A DNA stretch of 64,000 bases from Agromyces kandeliae (GCF_009674665.1 NZ_WKJD01000016.1:186001-250000), one strand, 5' to 3'; shown: positions 26,402 to 37,154, counted from the stretch's first letter. Made by a program: numbers and translations. Notes: generated by a model from the letters alone, not told the origin.

Positions 26402-27550
26402 TCAGCTTGCGGTGCGGCGCCCGACGACCTCCACGAGGCGGTCGTGCAGCGGATGCCCCGGCTCGATCCCGCACACCTCGCGCACGAACGTCGGCGCGGC
26501 ATCCGTCGCCAGCCGCTCCTGCAGTTCCACGCTCTCCGGGTCGGCCGGCACGTCGAAGCCCAACGCCGCCTCGACGGCGGCGAGCAGCGCGTCGACCGGG
26601 AGCCCCCGCTCGGCGAGCTCCGCCGCGGGCGCGATGAACCGCTCCCGTCGCGAGAGCTTCCGAAGCGGCTGGCGCCCCACTCGTTCGACCGTGTCGGGCA
26701 GCCCCTCATTGCGGAAGCGCGCCAGGATGACCTCGCGGTACTCGGCCATCTCCCCCTCGCCGAAGCCGTGCTTGGCGACGATGAGGGCGGACGTCTCGTG
26801 CAGCACCCGCTCGACGCGCTCGGCGACCGAGGCGTCGGCGAGCGCCTCGGCGATGCGCTCGTGACCGGCGAGGAACCCGAAGTACGCCGTCGAGGCGTGC
26901 CCCGTGTTGACGGTGAACAGCTTCCGCTCGATGTACGGCCCGAGGCGGTCGACGAAGTGCGCGCCCGGGATCACGGGCGGCGCGTCGCCGAACGGCGGCT
27001 CCTCGATCGCCCACTCCGAGAACGTCTCGACGGTCACGTCGAGACCGGCGCCCTCGGGCTGGCCGGGCACGATGCGATCGACGGCGGTGTTCGCGAAGAC
27101 CGCGCGGCGCTCGAGCTCGAGCCACTCGTCCGGTCCGGCCAGGTGGCGGGTCTCCTCGCGCAGCATGCTCGTCGCGTCGATCGCGTTCTCGCACGCCATG
27201 ACGGCGAGCGGTGGCGCGTCGGGCGAACGATCGCGCAGCGCCTGCAGCACGTGCGGAGCGATGAAGCGCAGGATGTTCGGTCCGACGGCCGTGGTGAGCA
27301 CGTCGGCGTCGGCGAGTTCGGCGGCGAGGGCCGCGGCATCCGTCTGGCTGTTGACCGCCCGATAGCGGTCGACGACGAGGTCGCGTGCCCCGACGCCGAC
27401 CTCGTGCACGGTGTAGTGGTCGGATGCCGCGAGCGCGTCGATCAGCTCGGCGTTCACGTCGGCGAAGACGACCTCGTAGCCGGCATCGTGGAGGAGCAGG
27501 CCGATGAAGCCGCGGCCGATGTTGCCGGCGCCGAAGTGGACCGCCTTCAC
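26402..27550 (-). CDS. mtlD: Mannitol-1-phosphate 5-dehydrogenase
   Basis: Oxidises mannitol-1-phosphate to fructose-6-phosphate with NAD+. 382 aa from GTG at 27550, overlapping mtlF as GTGA. Rossmann motif [13 protein letters not shown] (residues 5-17), EVVFADVN for the NAD ribose, and [20 protein letters not shown] with the catalytic Lys near residue 212 are typical. Last gene of the PTS/mannitol run. Confidence 0.97.
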   Translation of the reverse strand: MKAVHFGAGNIGRGFIGLLLHDAGYEVVFADVNAELIDALAASDHYTVHEVGVGARDLVVDRYRAVNSQTDAAALAAELADADVLTTAVGPNILRFIAPHVLQALRDRSPDAPPLAVMACENAIDATSMLREETRHLAGPDEWLELERRAVFANTAVDRIVPGQPEGAGLDVTVETFSEWAIEEPPFGDAPPVIPGAHFVDRLGPYIERKLFTVNTGHASTAYFGFLAGHERIAEALADASVAERVERVLHETSALIVAKHGFGEGEMAEYREVILARFRNEGLPDTVERVGRQPLRKLSRRERFIAPAAELAERGLPVDALLAAVEAALGFDVPADPESVELQERLATDAAPTFVREVCGIEPGHPLHDRLVEVVGRRTAS

Positions 27551-27987
27551 GAGTCGTTCACCTCGGAGAGGAGCGCGACGAGTTCGTCGGATGAGCCGGC
27601 GGCCAGGAGCTTGCCGACCTCGTCCTCGTCGGAGAAGATCATCGCGATCTTCGACAGGATCTCGAGGTGCTCGTCGCCGATCCCGGCGATGCCGACCACG
27701 AACCGCGCCTGCTCGCCGCCCCAGTCGACGGGCTCGTCGTACCGGATGAAGGAGAGCGCCGAGCGCAGGATCTGGTCCTTCGCCTCGTTCGTGCCGTGCG
27801 GGATGGCGAGCCAGTTGCCCATGTAGGTCGAGACGCTGCCCTCGCGCTCGAGCATCGAGTCGATGTACTCGGGGCGCACCGCGCCGGCGTCGACGAGGAT
27901 CGCGCCGGCGGCCCGGATGGCCTCGTCGCGAGTCGCCGAGCCGGGGGCCAGGCGGACGTCGCCGGGCGAGAGGATCTGGTCGGTCAT
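27547..27987 (-). CDS. mtlF: PTS mannitol-specific EIIA
   Basis: Takes phosphate from HPr and passes it to the IIB domain of MtlA. 146 aa from ATG at 27987. The phosphorylated His64 is in [13 protein letters not shown], and [19 protein letters not shown] is typical of the mannitol/fructose IIA family. It lies 161 bp after mtlA, with a small hairpin between. Confidence 0.95.
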   Translation of the reverse strand: MTDQILSPGDVRLAPGSATRDEAIRAAGAILVDAGAVRPEYIDSMLEREGSVSTYMGNWLAIPHGTNEAKDQILRSALSFIRYDEPVDWGGEQARFVVGIAGIGDEHLEILSKIAMIFSDEDEVGKLLAAGSSDELVALLSEVNDS

Positions 27988-28043
27988 GGGTGGCTCCTTC
28001 TTCCTCGGGGCTTCGTGGTCGTGGTCGAGGTCTGGCGTGGTGT

Positions 28044-28059
28044 GCGGCTCACGAGCCGC
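28044..28059. other. Hairpin in the mtlA-mtlF gap
   Basis: Stem GCGGCTC/GAGCCGC with a 2-nt centre, in the 161-bp non-coding gap between mtlA and mtlF. It may lower read-through to mtlFD. Confidence 0.4.
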
Positions 28060-28148
28060 GGGCCGGACGACGCGACCGCCCGAGCCGCGACCGCCACCCG
28101 GGGGTGGGGCCGCGCCTCGGGCGCCGCGTCATCCGTCGGGCGGGGTCG

Positions 28149-29681
28149 TCAGCGGACGCCCTCCGACTCGAGGAGGTTCACGATCTCGTCGTACTTCGGC
28201 GAGTTCATGAAGTTCTCGACGGACACGTGCAGGGCACTCGGCGACTGCAGCTTGGCCCGCTCCGTGAGGTCCTGGTGCGTGATGACCAGGTCGACGTCGT
28301 CGGAGAGATTGGCGATCGCCTTGTTCGTCACCGTGACGCTGTCGATGCCGGCCTTCTTGATCTTGTTCCGCAGGACCGTCGCGCCCATCGCGCTCGAACC
28401 CATGCCCGCGTCGCAGGCGAAGATGATCGAGTGGATCGGCTTGTGCTCGAACGCCGCCTGCTCGCCCTCGGCGATGAGGCCGGCACCGGCCTCGACACCC
28501 TCCGACTGGAGGCCGGAGAGCACGCTCGACTCCTTGCCCTTGTTGGCCTGGGTCTGCGCGATCGCCGCCGAGAGGTCGCCGGCGCCCTCCTTCTCGAGGT
28601 CGCGCTTTCGGCTGGCCCGGAGGATGATCGCGGAGATCACGAACGACACCGTCGCGGCGAGGACCACCGAGAGGATGACGCCGACGTAGCTGTCCGACGC
28701 GGTCTGGATCAGCACCGCGAAGATGCTGCCCGGCGCCGCAGGGGCGCGGAGGCCGCTCGAGAACAGGACGTTCGTCGCCACACCGGTCATGCCGCCCGCG
28801 ATGGCCGCGATGATGAGCATCGGCTTCATCAGCACGTACGGGAAGTAGATCTCGTGGATGCCACCCAGGAACTGGATGATGATGGCGCCCGGCGCGCTCG
28901 CCCTGGCGAGGCCCACTCCGAAGATCGCGAACGCGAGCAGGATGCCGAGACCGGGGCCGGGGTTGGCCTCGATGAGGAACAGGATCGACTTGCCGGTCTC
29001 CTCGGACTGCTGCACGCCGAGCGGCGTGAAGACGCCGTGGTTGATGGCGTTGTTGAGGAAGAGCACCTTGCCGGGCTCGACGAGGATCGAGACGAGCGGC
29101 AGGAGGCCCGCGAGGACCAGCCAGTTCACCGCGGCCTCGAGGCCGTTGCTGACCGCGGTGACGGCCGGCGCGAACGCGTAGAAGCCGACGAGCGCGAGCA
29201 GCATGCCGACGATGCCTGCGGAGAAGTTGTTGACCAGCATCTCGAAGCCGGCCTTGATCTTGCCCTCCCAGATGCGGTCGACCTGCTTCATGACCCAGGC
29301 CGCGAGCGGTCCCATGATCATGGCGCCGATGAACATCGGGATGCCGGCGCCCACGATCACGCCCACGGTCGCGATGGTGCCGACGACGCCGCCACGGGTG
29401 TCGTAGACCATCCGGCCGCCCATGTTCGCGATGAGGAGCGGCAGCAGGTAGGTGATCATCGGACCGACGAGGCCGATGTTCTCCGTACCGTCGGGGCTCG
29501 GGAACCCGCCGATCTCCGGGATCGGGAAGGGCCCGACCTGGATGAACAGCGCGGTGATGAATCCCCAGGCGATGAACGCCGCGATGTTCGGCATGATCAT
29601 GCCGCTGAGGAAGGTTCCGAATCGCTGGACGGCTACTCGGGCTCCCCCGGGTCGCTTCGCCTCAGCTGACGTCGTCGTCAT
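28149..29681 (-). CDS. mtlA: PTS mannitol-specific EIICB
   Basis: Membrane transporter that phosphorylates mannitol during uptake. 510 aa from ATG at 29681. The IIC domain spans ~20-350, with GTFLSGMIMPNIAAFIAWG and the conserved GGIHEIYFPYVLMKP; the IIB domain follows a ~60-aa linker, with phosphocysteine Cys423 in FACDAGMGSSAMG. No IIA domain is fused; mtlF supplies it. It begins 18 bp after ptsI, so the general PTS enzymes and the mannitol permease are co-transcribed. Confidence 0.97.
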   Translation of the reverse strand: MTTTSAEAKRPGGARVAVQRFGTFLSGMIMPNIAAFIAWGFITALFIQVGPFPIPEIGGFPSPDGTENIGLVGPMITYLLPLLIANMGGRMVYDTRGGVVGTIATVGVIVGAGIPMFIGAMIMGPLAAWVMKQVDRIWEGKIKAGFEMLVNNFSAGIVGMLLALVGFYAFAPAVTAVSNGLEAAVNWLVLAGLLPLVSILVEPGKVLFLNNAINHGVFTPLGVQQSEETGKSILFLIEANPGPGLGILLAFAIFGVGLARASAPGAIIIQFLGGIHEIYFPYVLMKPMLIIAAIAGGMTGVATNVLFSSGLRAPAAPGSIFAVLIQTASDSYVGVILSVVLAATVSFVISAIILRASRKRDLEKEGAGDLSAAIAQTQANKGKESSVLSGLQSEGVEAGAGLIAEGEQAAFEHKPIHSIIFACDAGMGSSAMGATVLRNKIKKAGIDSVTVTNKAIANLSDDVDLVITHQDLTERAKLQSPSALHVSVENFMNSPKYDEIVNLLESEGVR

Positions 29682-29699
29682 GATGCCTCCAGTGCTGGG

Positions 29700-31382
29700 T
29701 CACGGCACGGTCGTGCCGGTGGGGGTGGGTGCGGATTCGGCGGCCAGTTTCGCCGCCTGCTTCGCCTCGACCGCTCCCTCTGCGGCCAGGGCTGCCCGGG
29801 CGATGCGCTCGGCATCCTCCCGGGTGTACCGCGCGAGGGAGGCGCGGACGTCTGCGAGTGCCGATGGGGACATCGACAGGGTGGTGGCGCCGAGTCCGAC
29901 GAGGACCACGGCGAGGAGCGGATCGGCGGCGGCCTCGCCGCAGATGCCGACGGGCTTGCCGAGCCGGCCGCCGGCGGCGCCGACCTCGGCGACCAGCCGC
30001 AGCACGGCCGGTGCCCACGGGTCCTGCAGGTTCGCGACCGTGCCGAGCAGCCGGTCGGCGGCCATCGTGTACTGGGTCAGGTCGTTGGTGCCGATCGACG
30101 CGAAGTCGGCGACGCCGAGGACGCGGTCGGCGATGAGCGCCGCGGACGGCGTCTCGACCATCACGCCGGCGGTCTTCAGGCCGAGCTCGCGGCAGAGCTC
30201 GACGAAGTACCGGGTCTCGTCGACGGTCGCGATCATCGGTGCCATGACCCACAGGTCGGCGTCGGTCGCGGCGTCGGCCGCAGCGAGCGCGGTGAGCTGC
30301 TCGCGCAGGATCACCTCGGCGTGGCGAAGGGCACGGATGCCGCGGAGCCCGAGTGCCGGGTTCTCCTCCTCGGCGTCGTTCAGGAAGGCGAGCGGCTTGT
30401 CCGCACCGGCGTCGAGCACGCGCACGACCACCTTCTTCCCGGCGAACGCCGACAGCATGCGCGTGTACTGCTCCTGCTGCTCGCTGACGCTCGGCGCGCG
30501 GTCGGCGTCGAGGAAGAGGAACTCGGTGCGGAAGAGGCCGACGCCCTCGGCGCCGAGCTCGACCGCACCGGCCGCGCCGTCGGCCGAGCCGAGGTTCGCC
30601 AGCAGTGGCACCGCAGTGCCGTCGGCGAGCGCGCCCGGCGTGATCGGCGCCGCGGCGCGCGCCGCGCGCTCCGCGATCCGCTCCTTCGCCGCCGCGACGG
30701 CTTCGGGTGCGGGCGCTTGGACGACCAGGTCGTTCTCGGCGTCGACGATCACCGTGTCGCCGTCGGCGAGGCTCGCGGCATCCGCTGCCCCGACCACCGC
30801 GACGATGGACTTCTCGCGGGCGAGGATCGCCGTATGCGAGGTCGGCCCACCGTCGATCGTGACGAGTCCCAGCACCTGGCCCAGGTCGAGGAGCGCCGTG
30901 TCGGCCGGCGCGAGGTCGCGGGCGACGAGCACGAACGGATGGCCCGGATTGGGCACGCCCGGCGCCGGCACCTTGAGCAGGTGCGCCACCACGCGCTGCG
31001 ACACGTCGTCGAGGTCGGCGGCGCGCTCGCCCATGTAGCCGCCCATGGACGTCAGCAGGTCGCGGAACGCCGCGAACGCCTCGAACACGGCGCGCTCGGC
31101 GGTCTTGCCGTCGGCGAGCCGCTTCACGACGTCGTCCATGAGCGTCGGGTCCTCGGCCATCATGGCCTGCGCCTCGAGCACGTCCTGTGCGGCGCCGCCG
31201 GCCTGCGCGCCCTTGCGCTGCAGGTCGTCCGCGACGACCGAGACTGACGCGCGGGCACGCTCCTCCTCGCGGGCCGGGTCCAGGTGGCTCGGTCGATCCA
31301 CCGGTTCCGGCAGCCGCTCGGCCATCCGTACGACTGGACCGACGGCCACTCCCTGGCCGATGCCGGTGCCTCTGAACTCCAT
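29700..31382 (-). CDS. ptsI: Phosphoenolpyruvate-protein phosphotransferase (Enzyme I)
   Basis: Takes phosphate from PEP and passes it to HPr. 560 aa from ATG at 31382 (GGGAGG upstream; a GTG one codon earlier is possible). Phospho-His183 lies in DGGPTSHTAILAREKSI. The PEP-binding barrel has GLFRTEFLFLDAD, GLRGIRALRH and IGTNDLTQYTMAADR, and the C-terminal half has the GICGEAAADP motif. Complete, normal length. Confidence 0.97.
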   Translation of the reverse strand: MEFRGTGIGQGVAVGPVVRMAERLPEPVDRPSHLDPAREEERARASVSVVADDLQRKGAQAGGAAQDVLEAQAMMAEDPTLMDDVVKRLADGKTAERAVFEAFAAFRDLLTSMGGYMGERAADLDDVSQRVVAHLLKVPAPGVPNPGHPFVLVARDLAPADTALLDLGQVLGLVTIDGGPTSHTAILAREKSIVAVVGAADAASLADGDTVIVDAENDLVVQAPAPEAVAAAKERIAERAARAAAPITPGALADGTAVPLLANLGSADGAAGAVELGAEGVGLFRTEFLFLDADRAPSVSEQQEQYTRMLSAFAGKKVVVRVLDAGADKPLAFLNDAEEENPALGLRGIRALRHAEVILREQLTALAAADAATDADLWVMAPMIATVDETRYFVELCRELGLKTAGVMVETPSAALIADRVLGVADFASIGTNDLTQYTMAADRLLGTVANLQDPWAPAVLRLVAEVGAAGGRLGKPVGICGEAAADPLLAVVLVGLGATTLSMSPSALADVRASLARYTREDAERIARAALAAEGAVEAKQAAKLAAESAPTPTGTTVP

Positions 31383-31427
31383 CACTCGCCCTCCCCGTTC
31401 GGTTCGATGGGCGACGGACGCCTCGGG

Positions 31428-31694
31428 CTACTCGTCGTGATCGGTGCTGAGCAGCTCGACGAGCTCGTCGAGCACACGCTGCTCGTCGCCGCCGTCGACG
31501 GCCACGGTGACCTCGTCGCCGTGGTCGATGCCCTGCGCGATGACGGCGAGGATGCTCGCCGCGTTGACGGGAGCGCCTCCTGCCTTCGCGATCGTGACGC
31601 TCGCCCCGGATGCAGCGGCGGCCTGCGTGAAGAGCTTCGCCGGCCTGGCGTGCAGTCCGTGGCTCGATCCGACTCGAACAGTGCGCTCCACCAT
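31428..31694 (-). CDS. ptsH: Phosphocarrier protein HPr
   Basis: Carries phosphate from Enzyme I to IIA proteins. 88 aa from ATG at 31694. Active His15 in SSHGLHARPA; the Ser46-equivalent (Ser47, NAASILAVI) is present, although HPr kinase is normally absent from actinobacteria. Heads the ptsH-ptsI-mtlA-mtlF-mtlD transcript, about 45 bp before ptsI. Confidence 0.97.
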   Translation of the reverse strand: MVERTVRVGSSHGLHARPAKLFTQAAAASGASVTIAKAGGAPVNAASILAVIAQGIDHGDEVTVAVDGGDEQRVLDELVELLSTDHDE

Positions 31695-31732
31695 GTCTCC
31701 GGCCTCCGTCGCTGGCGTCCGTTCCCGTGTTC

Positions 31733-31761
31733 ACCATAGACCCGTGCCTGCGCTGTGGGAA
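31733..31761 (-). promoter_or_regulatory. Promoter of ptsHI-mtlAFD
   Basis: Minus strand: -35 TTCCCA (31756-31761), 17-nt spacer, -10 TATGGT (31733-31738), leader about 33 nt. The -35 abuts the preceding orphan IIB gene's end. Confidence 0.5.
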
Positions 31762-31785
31762 CAGGGTTGCGCGGCGTGGGCGTGT

Positions 31786-32094
31786 TCATGCTCGGGCTCC
31801 GATGATCGCGATCGCGAGGTCGAGCGCTGCATCGCCGTCCAGGGCGCGCGTCTCGTCGGGCAGCACGGCGACGGGCACGGATGCCTCGATCGCCAGCTGC
31901 TCGAGCGAACCGAGCCGCGGCACGAGGTGCACGCCCACGAGCAGCGCATCGGCGCCCTCGAGCGCGTCGGCGAGGTTCTGCTCGCCGGCCGCTCGGACGT
32001 CGGCGGCGATGCCCCGCGCCTCGGCGGCCCGGCGGATGCGCAGCGCGGCGAAGGTGCTCGACGCACCTGCTCCGCACACCACGACGATCCGCAT
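31786..32094 (-). CDS. Orphan PTS EIIB-like protein
   Basis: Small single-domain phosphotransfer protein resembling the lactose/cellobiose (or ascorbate) IIB family. 102 aa from the second ATG at 32094, 6 nt from AGGAGG; the ATG one codon earlier is possible. Start MRIVVVCGAGASSTFAALRI with active-site Cys7 in the CGAGASST phosphate loop. No matching IIC is in the window: MtlA has its own IIB. It sits between ptsH and the divergent PRD regulator, so it may serve a transporter elsewhere or signal to the regulator; both are inference. Confidence 0.82.
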   Translation of the reverse strand: MRIVVVCGAGASSTFAALRIRRAAEARGIAADVRAAGEQNLADALEGADALLVGVHLVPRLGSLEQLAIEASVPVAVLPDETRALDGDAALDLAIAIIGARA

Positions 32095-32325
32095 CATCGG
32101 CCTCCTCGCCGAGCCCGGCCCGGTCCTCTTCGATCGGTCACGGCGGATGCCGCGAACACCACAGAGTCTGCTCCCCGGCCGGCGAGCGCCGCCAACAGAT
32201 CCGCTTCCGCACCCCCGGAAGATGCGTCGCATCCGCTCCCCCGGCCGCCCCGCAGGTGGTTGACTGGGCTGCACCCGCCCGACGAACGTGCGCGCCGCGG
32301 CGGCGATGATCGGAGCAGGTCGAAG
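32095..32325. other. Divergent regulator/IIB intergenic region
   Basis: About 230 bp between the orphan IIB gene (minus) and the PRD regulator (plus). A -35-like TTGACT lies at 32260-32265 on plus, with a weak GAACGT 18 nt on. Short inverted repeats occur (GATGCGTCGCATC at 32221-32233). No terminator-antiterminator (RAT) structure was recognised. Confidence 0.35.
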
Positions 32326-34245
32326 GTGTCGGAGAACTGGGAGCGTCTCGTCGAGGCCCTCGCCGACGACGACGCCGCGGTGACCGCAGCACGCCTCGCC
32401 GACCGACTCGGGGTCTCCGACCGCACCGTCCGGTCCTACGTCGCGCAGGCGAACCGCACCGGCGAGATGGTCGTCGAGTCCGGACCCGACGGCTACCGCC
32501 TGGACCGCACGGCCTGGGCGCGGGTCCTCCACGCACGCTCCGAAGCCGAGGAGGCGGCCACGCCGGACGGCCGGCGGGCCCGCCTCATCCGCGACCTCGT
32601 CGACGCCCGCGACGGGCTCGACGTGCACGACGTGGCGTCGGCGGCGCACGTGAGCGAGTCCACGGTCGAGGCCGACCTCGGCCGGGTCCGCGCGCGCCTG
32701 CAGGGCTCCGGCCTCAGCCTCGTGCGCGACGGCAGCCGGGTCCGACTCGCGGGCCCCGAGACGGCCATGCGCCGGCTCCTGGGCTCGCTCGTGCGCGAGG
32801 AGGGGCGACGCGGCATCCGCGACCTGTCGTCGCTGCGCGCCGGGTTCCCGTCCATGGAGGGCTTCCGCTCCTCGCTCGTCTCGGGCCTCCGCGAGGCCGG
32901 CTACGCGCCGAACGAGTACGCGCTCGACGACGTGCTGCTGCACGTCGCGATCGCACTCGACCGGGTCGGCCGGGATCGCGTGCTCGTCGATGCGGAGGAC
33001 ACTGAGACCACCGAGACGACTCCCGCCGCCGCCGGGACGCCGGGTGCCGGAGCGGCGGACGGAGCCGCGGCCGCATCGACCGCCGCCGCGCCCGCGGCGC
33101 TCTCCGGCCTCCTCGACCGCCTCGTGCGCACGGAGTTCGACGTGCGCCTCCCGCGAGCGGAGCTCGACCACCTGGCACGGCTCGTCGGCACGCGCGTCGC
33201 GACGTCCCAGCACGGGCCCGCCCGCGAGGCCGTCGTCCGCGAGATCGTCGCGCGCATCTCGCGGGAGTGGCTCGTCGAACTCGGCGACGACCGGTTCATC
33301 GAGCGCCTCGCGCTGCACGTCGAGAACCTGGCAGCCCGGGCCGCCGAGCAGAGCTACTCGCGCAACCCGCTCACCGCCTCCATCAAGTCGGCCTACCCGC
33401 TGATCTACGACCTCGCGGTCTACCTCGCCAGCGAGCTCGCCCGACTCGAGGGCATCACGGTCAACGACGACGAGATCGCGTACCTCGCGATGCACCTCGG
33501 CGCGCAGCTCGAGCGCACCCGATCGAGGGGTGACGTCGTGCGCGTGGCCGTCGACGTCCCCGAGTACCACGACGCCCGCGCACTGCTCGTCGAGCGGCTG
33601 CGGAACGCACTGGGCGACGAGGCCGACCTCGTCGACGACGAACCCGACGAGGCCGACCTCGTGGTCGCGGTGCTCCCGCCGGATTCGCCGATGCCGGCGG
33701 TCGTCACGGTCGCGCCCTTCCCGACGGACGACGACGTCGATCGCGTGCGCACGGAGGTCGCGCGCCTCCGGCGCGGCCGACGCCGAGCCCGGCTGGCCTC
33801 GACGCTGTCGCACTCGATCGGGCCCGAGCTCTTCGTGCGGGGGGTCGGCGGACGCGATCGTGAAGCGGTGATCCGCCTGCTCGGCGAGCGCCTCATCGAC
33901 GCGGGCGTCATCGACGACGCGTACGTGCAGGGCGCCCTCGAACGCGAACGCATGTCGTCGACCGCGTTCACCGACCTGCTCGCCGTGCCCCACGCCATGA
34001 CGATGACGGCCAGCCGGAGCGCCATCGCGATCGCGATCGACGAGCGGGCGATCGAATGGGGCGACGCGAACGTGCACGTCGTCGCGCTGATCGCGTTCGC
34101 CGAGGACGGCCGCGCCGAGTTCCAGTCGGTGTTCGACCAGTTCGTCGAGGCGTTCTCGGAGCCCGAGAACGTCCGCCGGCTGGTCCGAGGGGCGACGGAC
34201 TATCCGGGGCTCCTCGCCGAGCTGTCCGGCCTCATGGCGACCTGA
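32326..34245 (+). CDS. mtlR: PRD-domain transcriptional regulator of the mannitol PTS (MtlR/BglG family)
   Basis: Probable PTS-controlled activator of mannitol genes. 639 aa from GTG at 32326. Order: winged HTH ~15-60 ([19 protein letters not shown]), second HTH ~95-140, PRD1 ~175-292, PRD2 ~298-400, IIB-like domain ~403-485, EIIA domain ~495-639. The four PRD histidines are His206, His282, His331 and His390; EIIA His556 is in LLAVPHAM. The IIB-like domain contains no Cys, so it cannot be phosphorylated there. An Ala/Thr/Gly-rich loop (~223-262) is inserted in PRD1. Two HTH domains make it a DNA-binding MtlR type, not an RNA antiterminator. The symbol is by resemblance and context. Confidence 0.88.
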   Translation: MSENWERLVEALADDDAAVTAARLADRLGVSDRTVRSYVAQANRTGEMVVESGPDGYRLDRTAWARVLHARSEAEEAATPDGRRARLIRDLVDARDGLDVHDVASAAHVSESTVEADLGRVRARLQGSGLSLVRDGSRVRLAGPETAMRRLLGSLVREEGRRGIRDLSSLRAGFPSMEGFRSSLVSGLREAGYAPNEYALDDVLLHVAIALDRVGRDRVLVDAEDTETTETTPAAAGTPGAGAADGAAAASTAAAPAALSGLLDRLVRTEFDVRLPRAELDHLARLVGTRVATSQHGPAREAVVREIVARISREWLVELGDDRFIERLALHVENLAARAAEQSYSRNPLTASIKSAYPLIYDLAVYLASELARLEGITVNDDEIAYLAMHLGAQLERTRSRGDVVRVAVDVPEYHDARALLVERLRNALGDEADLVDDEPDEADLVVAVLPPDSPMPAVVTVAPFPTDDDVDRVRTEVARLRRGRRRARLASTLSHSIGPELFVRGVGGRDREAVIRLLGERLIDAGVIDDAYVQGALERERMSSTAFTDLLAVPHAMTMTASRSAIAIAIDERAIEWGDANVHVVALIAFAEDGRAEFQSVFDQFVEAFSEPENVRRLVRGATDYPGLLAELSGLMAT

Positions 34246-34266
34246 CGGATGCCGCGCCGCGGCCGA

Positions 34267-35094
34267 TCAGCCGATCGGCACCGGCCGCACGCCCAGTTCT
34301 GCGAGCCCGGCCGCGCCGCCGTCGGGCGCCGTGAGCACCCAGATCCCGTCGGCATGCACGGCGACGCTGTGCTCGACGTGCGCGCCGTCCCCGCCGTCCG
34401 CGGTCGCGACGGTCCAGCCGTCCTCGCGGACGAACGTCGCGGGGTCGCCCGACGTGATCATCGGCTCGATCGCCACGACGAGTCCAGGGCGCACCCGGGG
34501 CCCGCGGCCGCGGACCGCGTGGTTGTAGACCGACGGGTCCTCGTGCATGGAACGGCCGATGCCGTGGCCGCCGTAGCCCTCGAGGATGCCGAAGTCGCCC
34601 GACGCCTCGACGGACGCCTCGATCGCCTCGCCGACCTCGTTCAGGTGGCGGGCCGAGGCGAGCGCGGCGATCCCGGCCCACAGCGACCGCTCGGCCGCCG
34701 CCGCGAGCCGCTCGCGGGCGAGCACCACGTCGGGCCGGGCGGGGTCGGGCAGCACCACCGTGAACGCGGCGTCGCCGTTCCATCCGCCGATCTCCGCGCC
34801 GCCGTCGACGGACACGATGTCGCCGGGCCGGAACGGCCGCGCGCCGGGGATCCCGTGCACGACGTCGTCATCGACCGACACGCAGAGCGTGTGCCGGTAC
34901 CCCGGGACGAGCCGGAAGTTCGAGCGGCCGCCGCGCGCCTGGATCACGTCGTCGGCCGCGGCGTCGAGGTCGAGCGGGGTGGCGCCTGCGACGAGTCGCT
35001 CACGCGCTGCGGAGAGCAGGGCCGCGGTCGCCTCACCTGCGGGCACCATGGCGCGCAGCTCGGCCGGCGTCTTGAGCTTCAGTCGGCCGAACAC
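34267..35094 (-). CDS. map: Methionine aminopeptidase type I
   Basis: Removes initiator Met from nascent proteins. 275 aa from GTG at 35094. The five metal ligands are Asp97, Asp108, His177, Glu210 and Glu241 (GDIVSVDGGAEIGGWNGDAAF, GYGGHGIGRSMHE, VAIEPMIT, HVEHSVAV). No N-terminal SH3-binding/zinc extension. Usually followed by infA in this gene order; here the PTS block intervenes. 11 bp after adk; ends 21 bp from the convergent regulator gene. Confidence 0.96.
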   Translation of the reverse strand: MFGRLKLKTPAELRAMVPAGEATAALLSAARERLVAGATPLDLDAAADDVIQARGGRSNFRLVPGYRHTLCVSVDDDVVHGIPGARPFRPGDIVSVDGGAEIGGWNGDAAFTVVLPDPARPDVVLARERLAAAAERSLWAGIAALASARHLNEVGEAIEASVEASGDFGILEGYGGHGIGRSMHEDPSVYNHAVRGRGPRVRPGLVVAIEPMITSGDPATFVREDGWTVATADGGDGAHVEHSVAVHADGIWVLTAPDGGAAGLAELGVRPVPIG

Positions 35095-35105
35095 GCGGCG
35101 CGCCG

Positions 35106-35737
35106 TCAGGCTGCGCCGGCGCTGCGACCGTGCGCGTCGCTGCCGTTCGGCTCGAGCCCGCGCTGCGCCAGTGCGGCGAAGATGCGCTCCGTGACCTCGT
35201 CGAGCGTTCCGACGCCGTCGATGCGCACGACGAGGTCGTGCTCGCGGTACACGTCGAGGATCGGAGCGGTCTCGCGCTCGTAGATCGCGAGGCGATTCGC
35301 GATGACCTCCTCCGTGTCATCCGTCCGGCCCTGGTCGAGGGCGCGCTGACGGAGACGGGTGATCGACTCCTCGCGCGGCACCACGAGCTCGATGACCGCG
35401 TCGAGCGACTCGCCCCGGCCCGTGAGGAACGCCCCGAGGTCGTCGACCTGGCCGCGGTTGCGCGGGTACCCGTCGAGGAGGAAGCCGTCGGCGGCATCCG
35501 CCTGCTCGAGGCGATCGCGGACCAGCTCGCTGGTCAGCTCGTCGGGGACGAGGTCGCCGGCCTCGATGATCGCCTGGACCCGCTTGCCGAGCTCGGTGCC
35601 GCCCTTGACGTTCTCGCGGAAGATGTCGCCGGTGGCGACCTGCGGGACGCCGAAGGCCTCGGCCACGAGCACGCCCTGCGTGCCCTTGCCGGACCCCTGC
35701 GGGCCGACGATGAGGAAGCGGGCTGAGGGGGTCTGCG

Positions 35738-35741
<4 letters not shown>
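35106..35741 (-). CDS. adk: Adenylate kinase, short-LID type
   Basis: Interconverts AMP, ADP and ATP. 211 aa from ATG at 35741, overlapping the secY stop as ATGA. P-loop GPQGSGKGT (residues 13-21), DGYPRN with the conserved Arg near 98 and QGRTDD in the short LID. The 27-residue zinc LID loop seen in many bacteria is absent, as in mycobacterial Adk. The last ~20 residues (GLEPNGSDAHGRSAGAA) are an extension. Confidence 0.95.
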
Positions 35742-37060
<1,319 letters not shown>

Positions 37061-37102
37061 TCGTCCTCCTGTTACTGACGCCGCAGCCAGTATGAATGCG
37101 GC

Positions 37103-37154
37103 TCGAGCCTGTCGAGACCCCCGTGAATCATACGCGAGGTCCCGACAGGCTCGA
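37103..37154. repeat. REP-like palindromic repeat, copy A (rplO-secY gap)
   Basis: Arms TCGAGCCTGTCGAGACC (37103-37119) and GGTCCCGACAGGCTCGA (37138-37154), 16 of 17 positions complementary, 18-nt loop. Shares the core TCGAGCCTGTCGA with copy B upstream of rpsJ. Confidence 0.75.

Noticed and set aside
31786-34077. Long minus-strand frame antisense to the PRD regulator
   Set aside because: Only its last 102 codons (from 32094) form the IIB protein; the rest is the shadow of the regulator gene.
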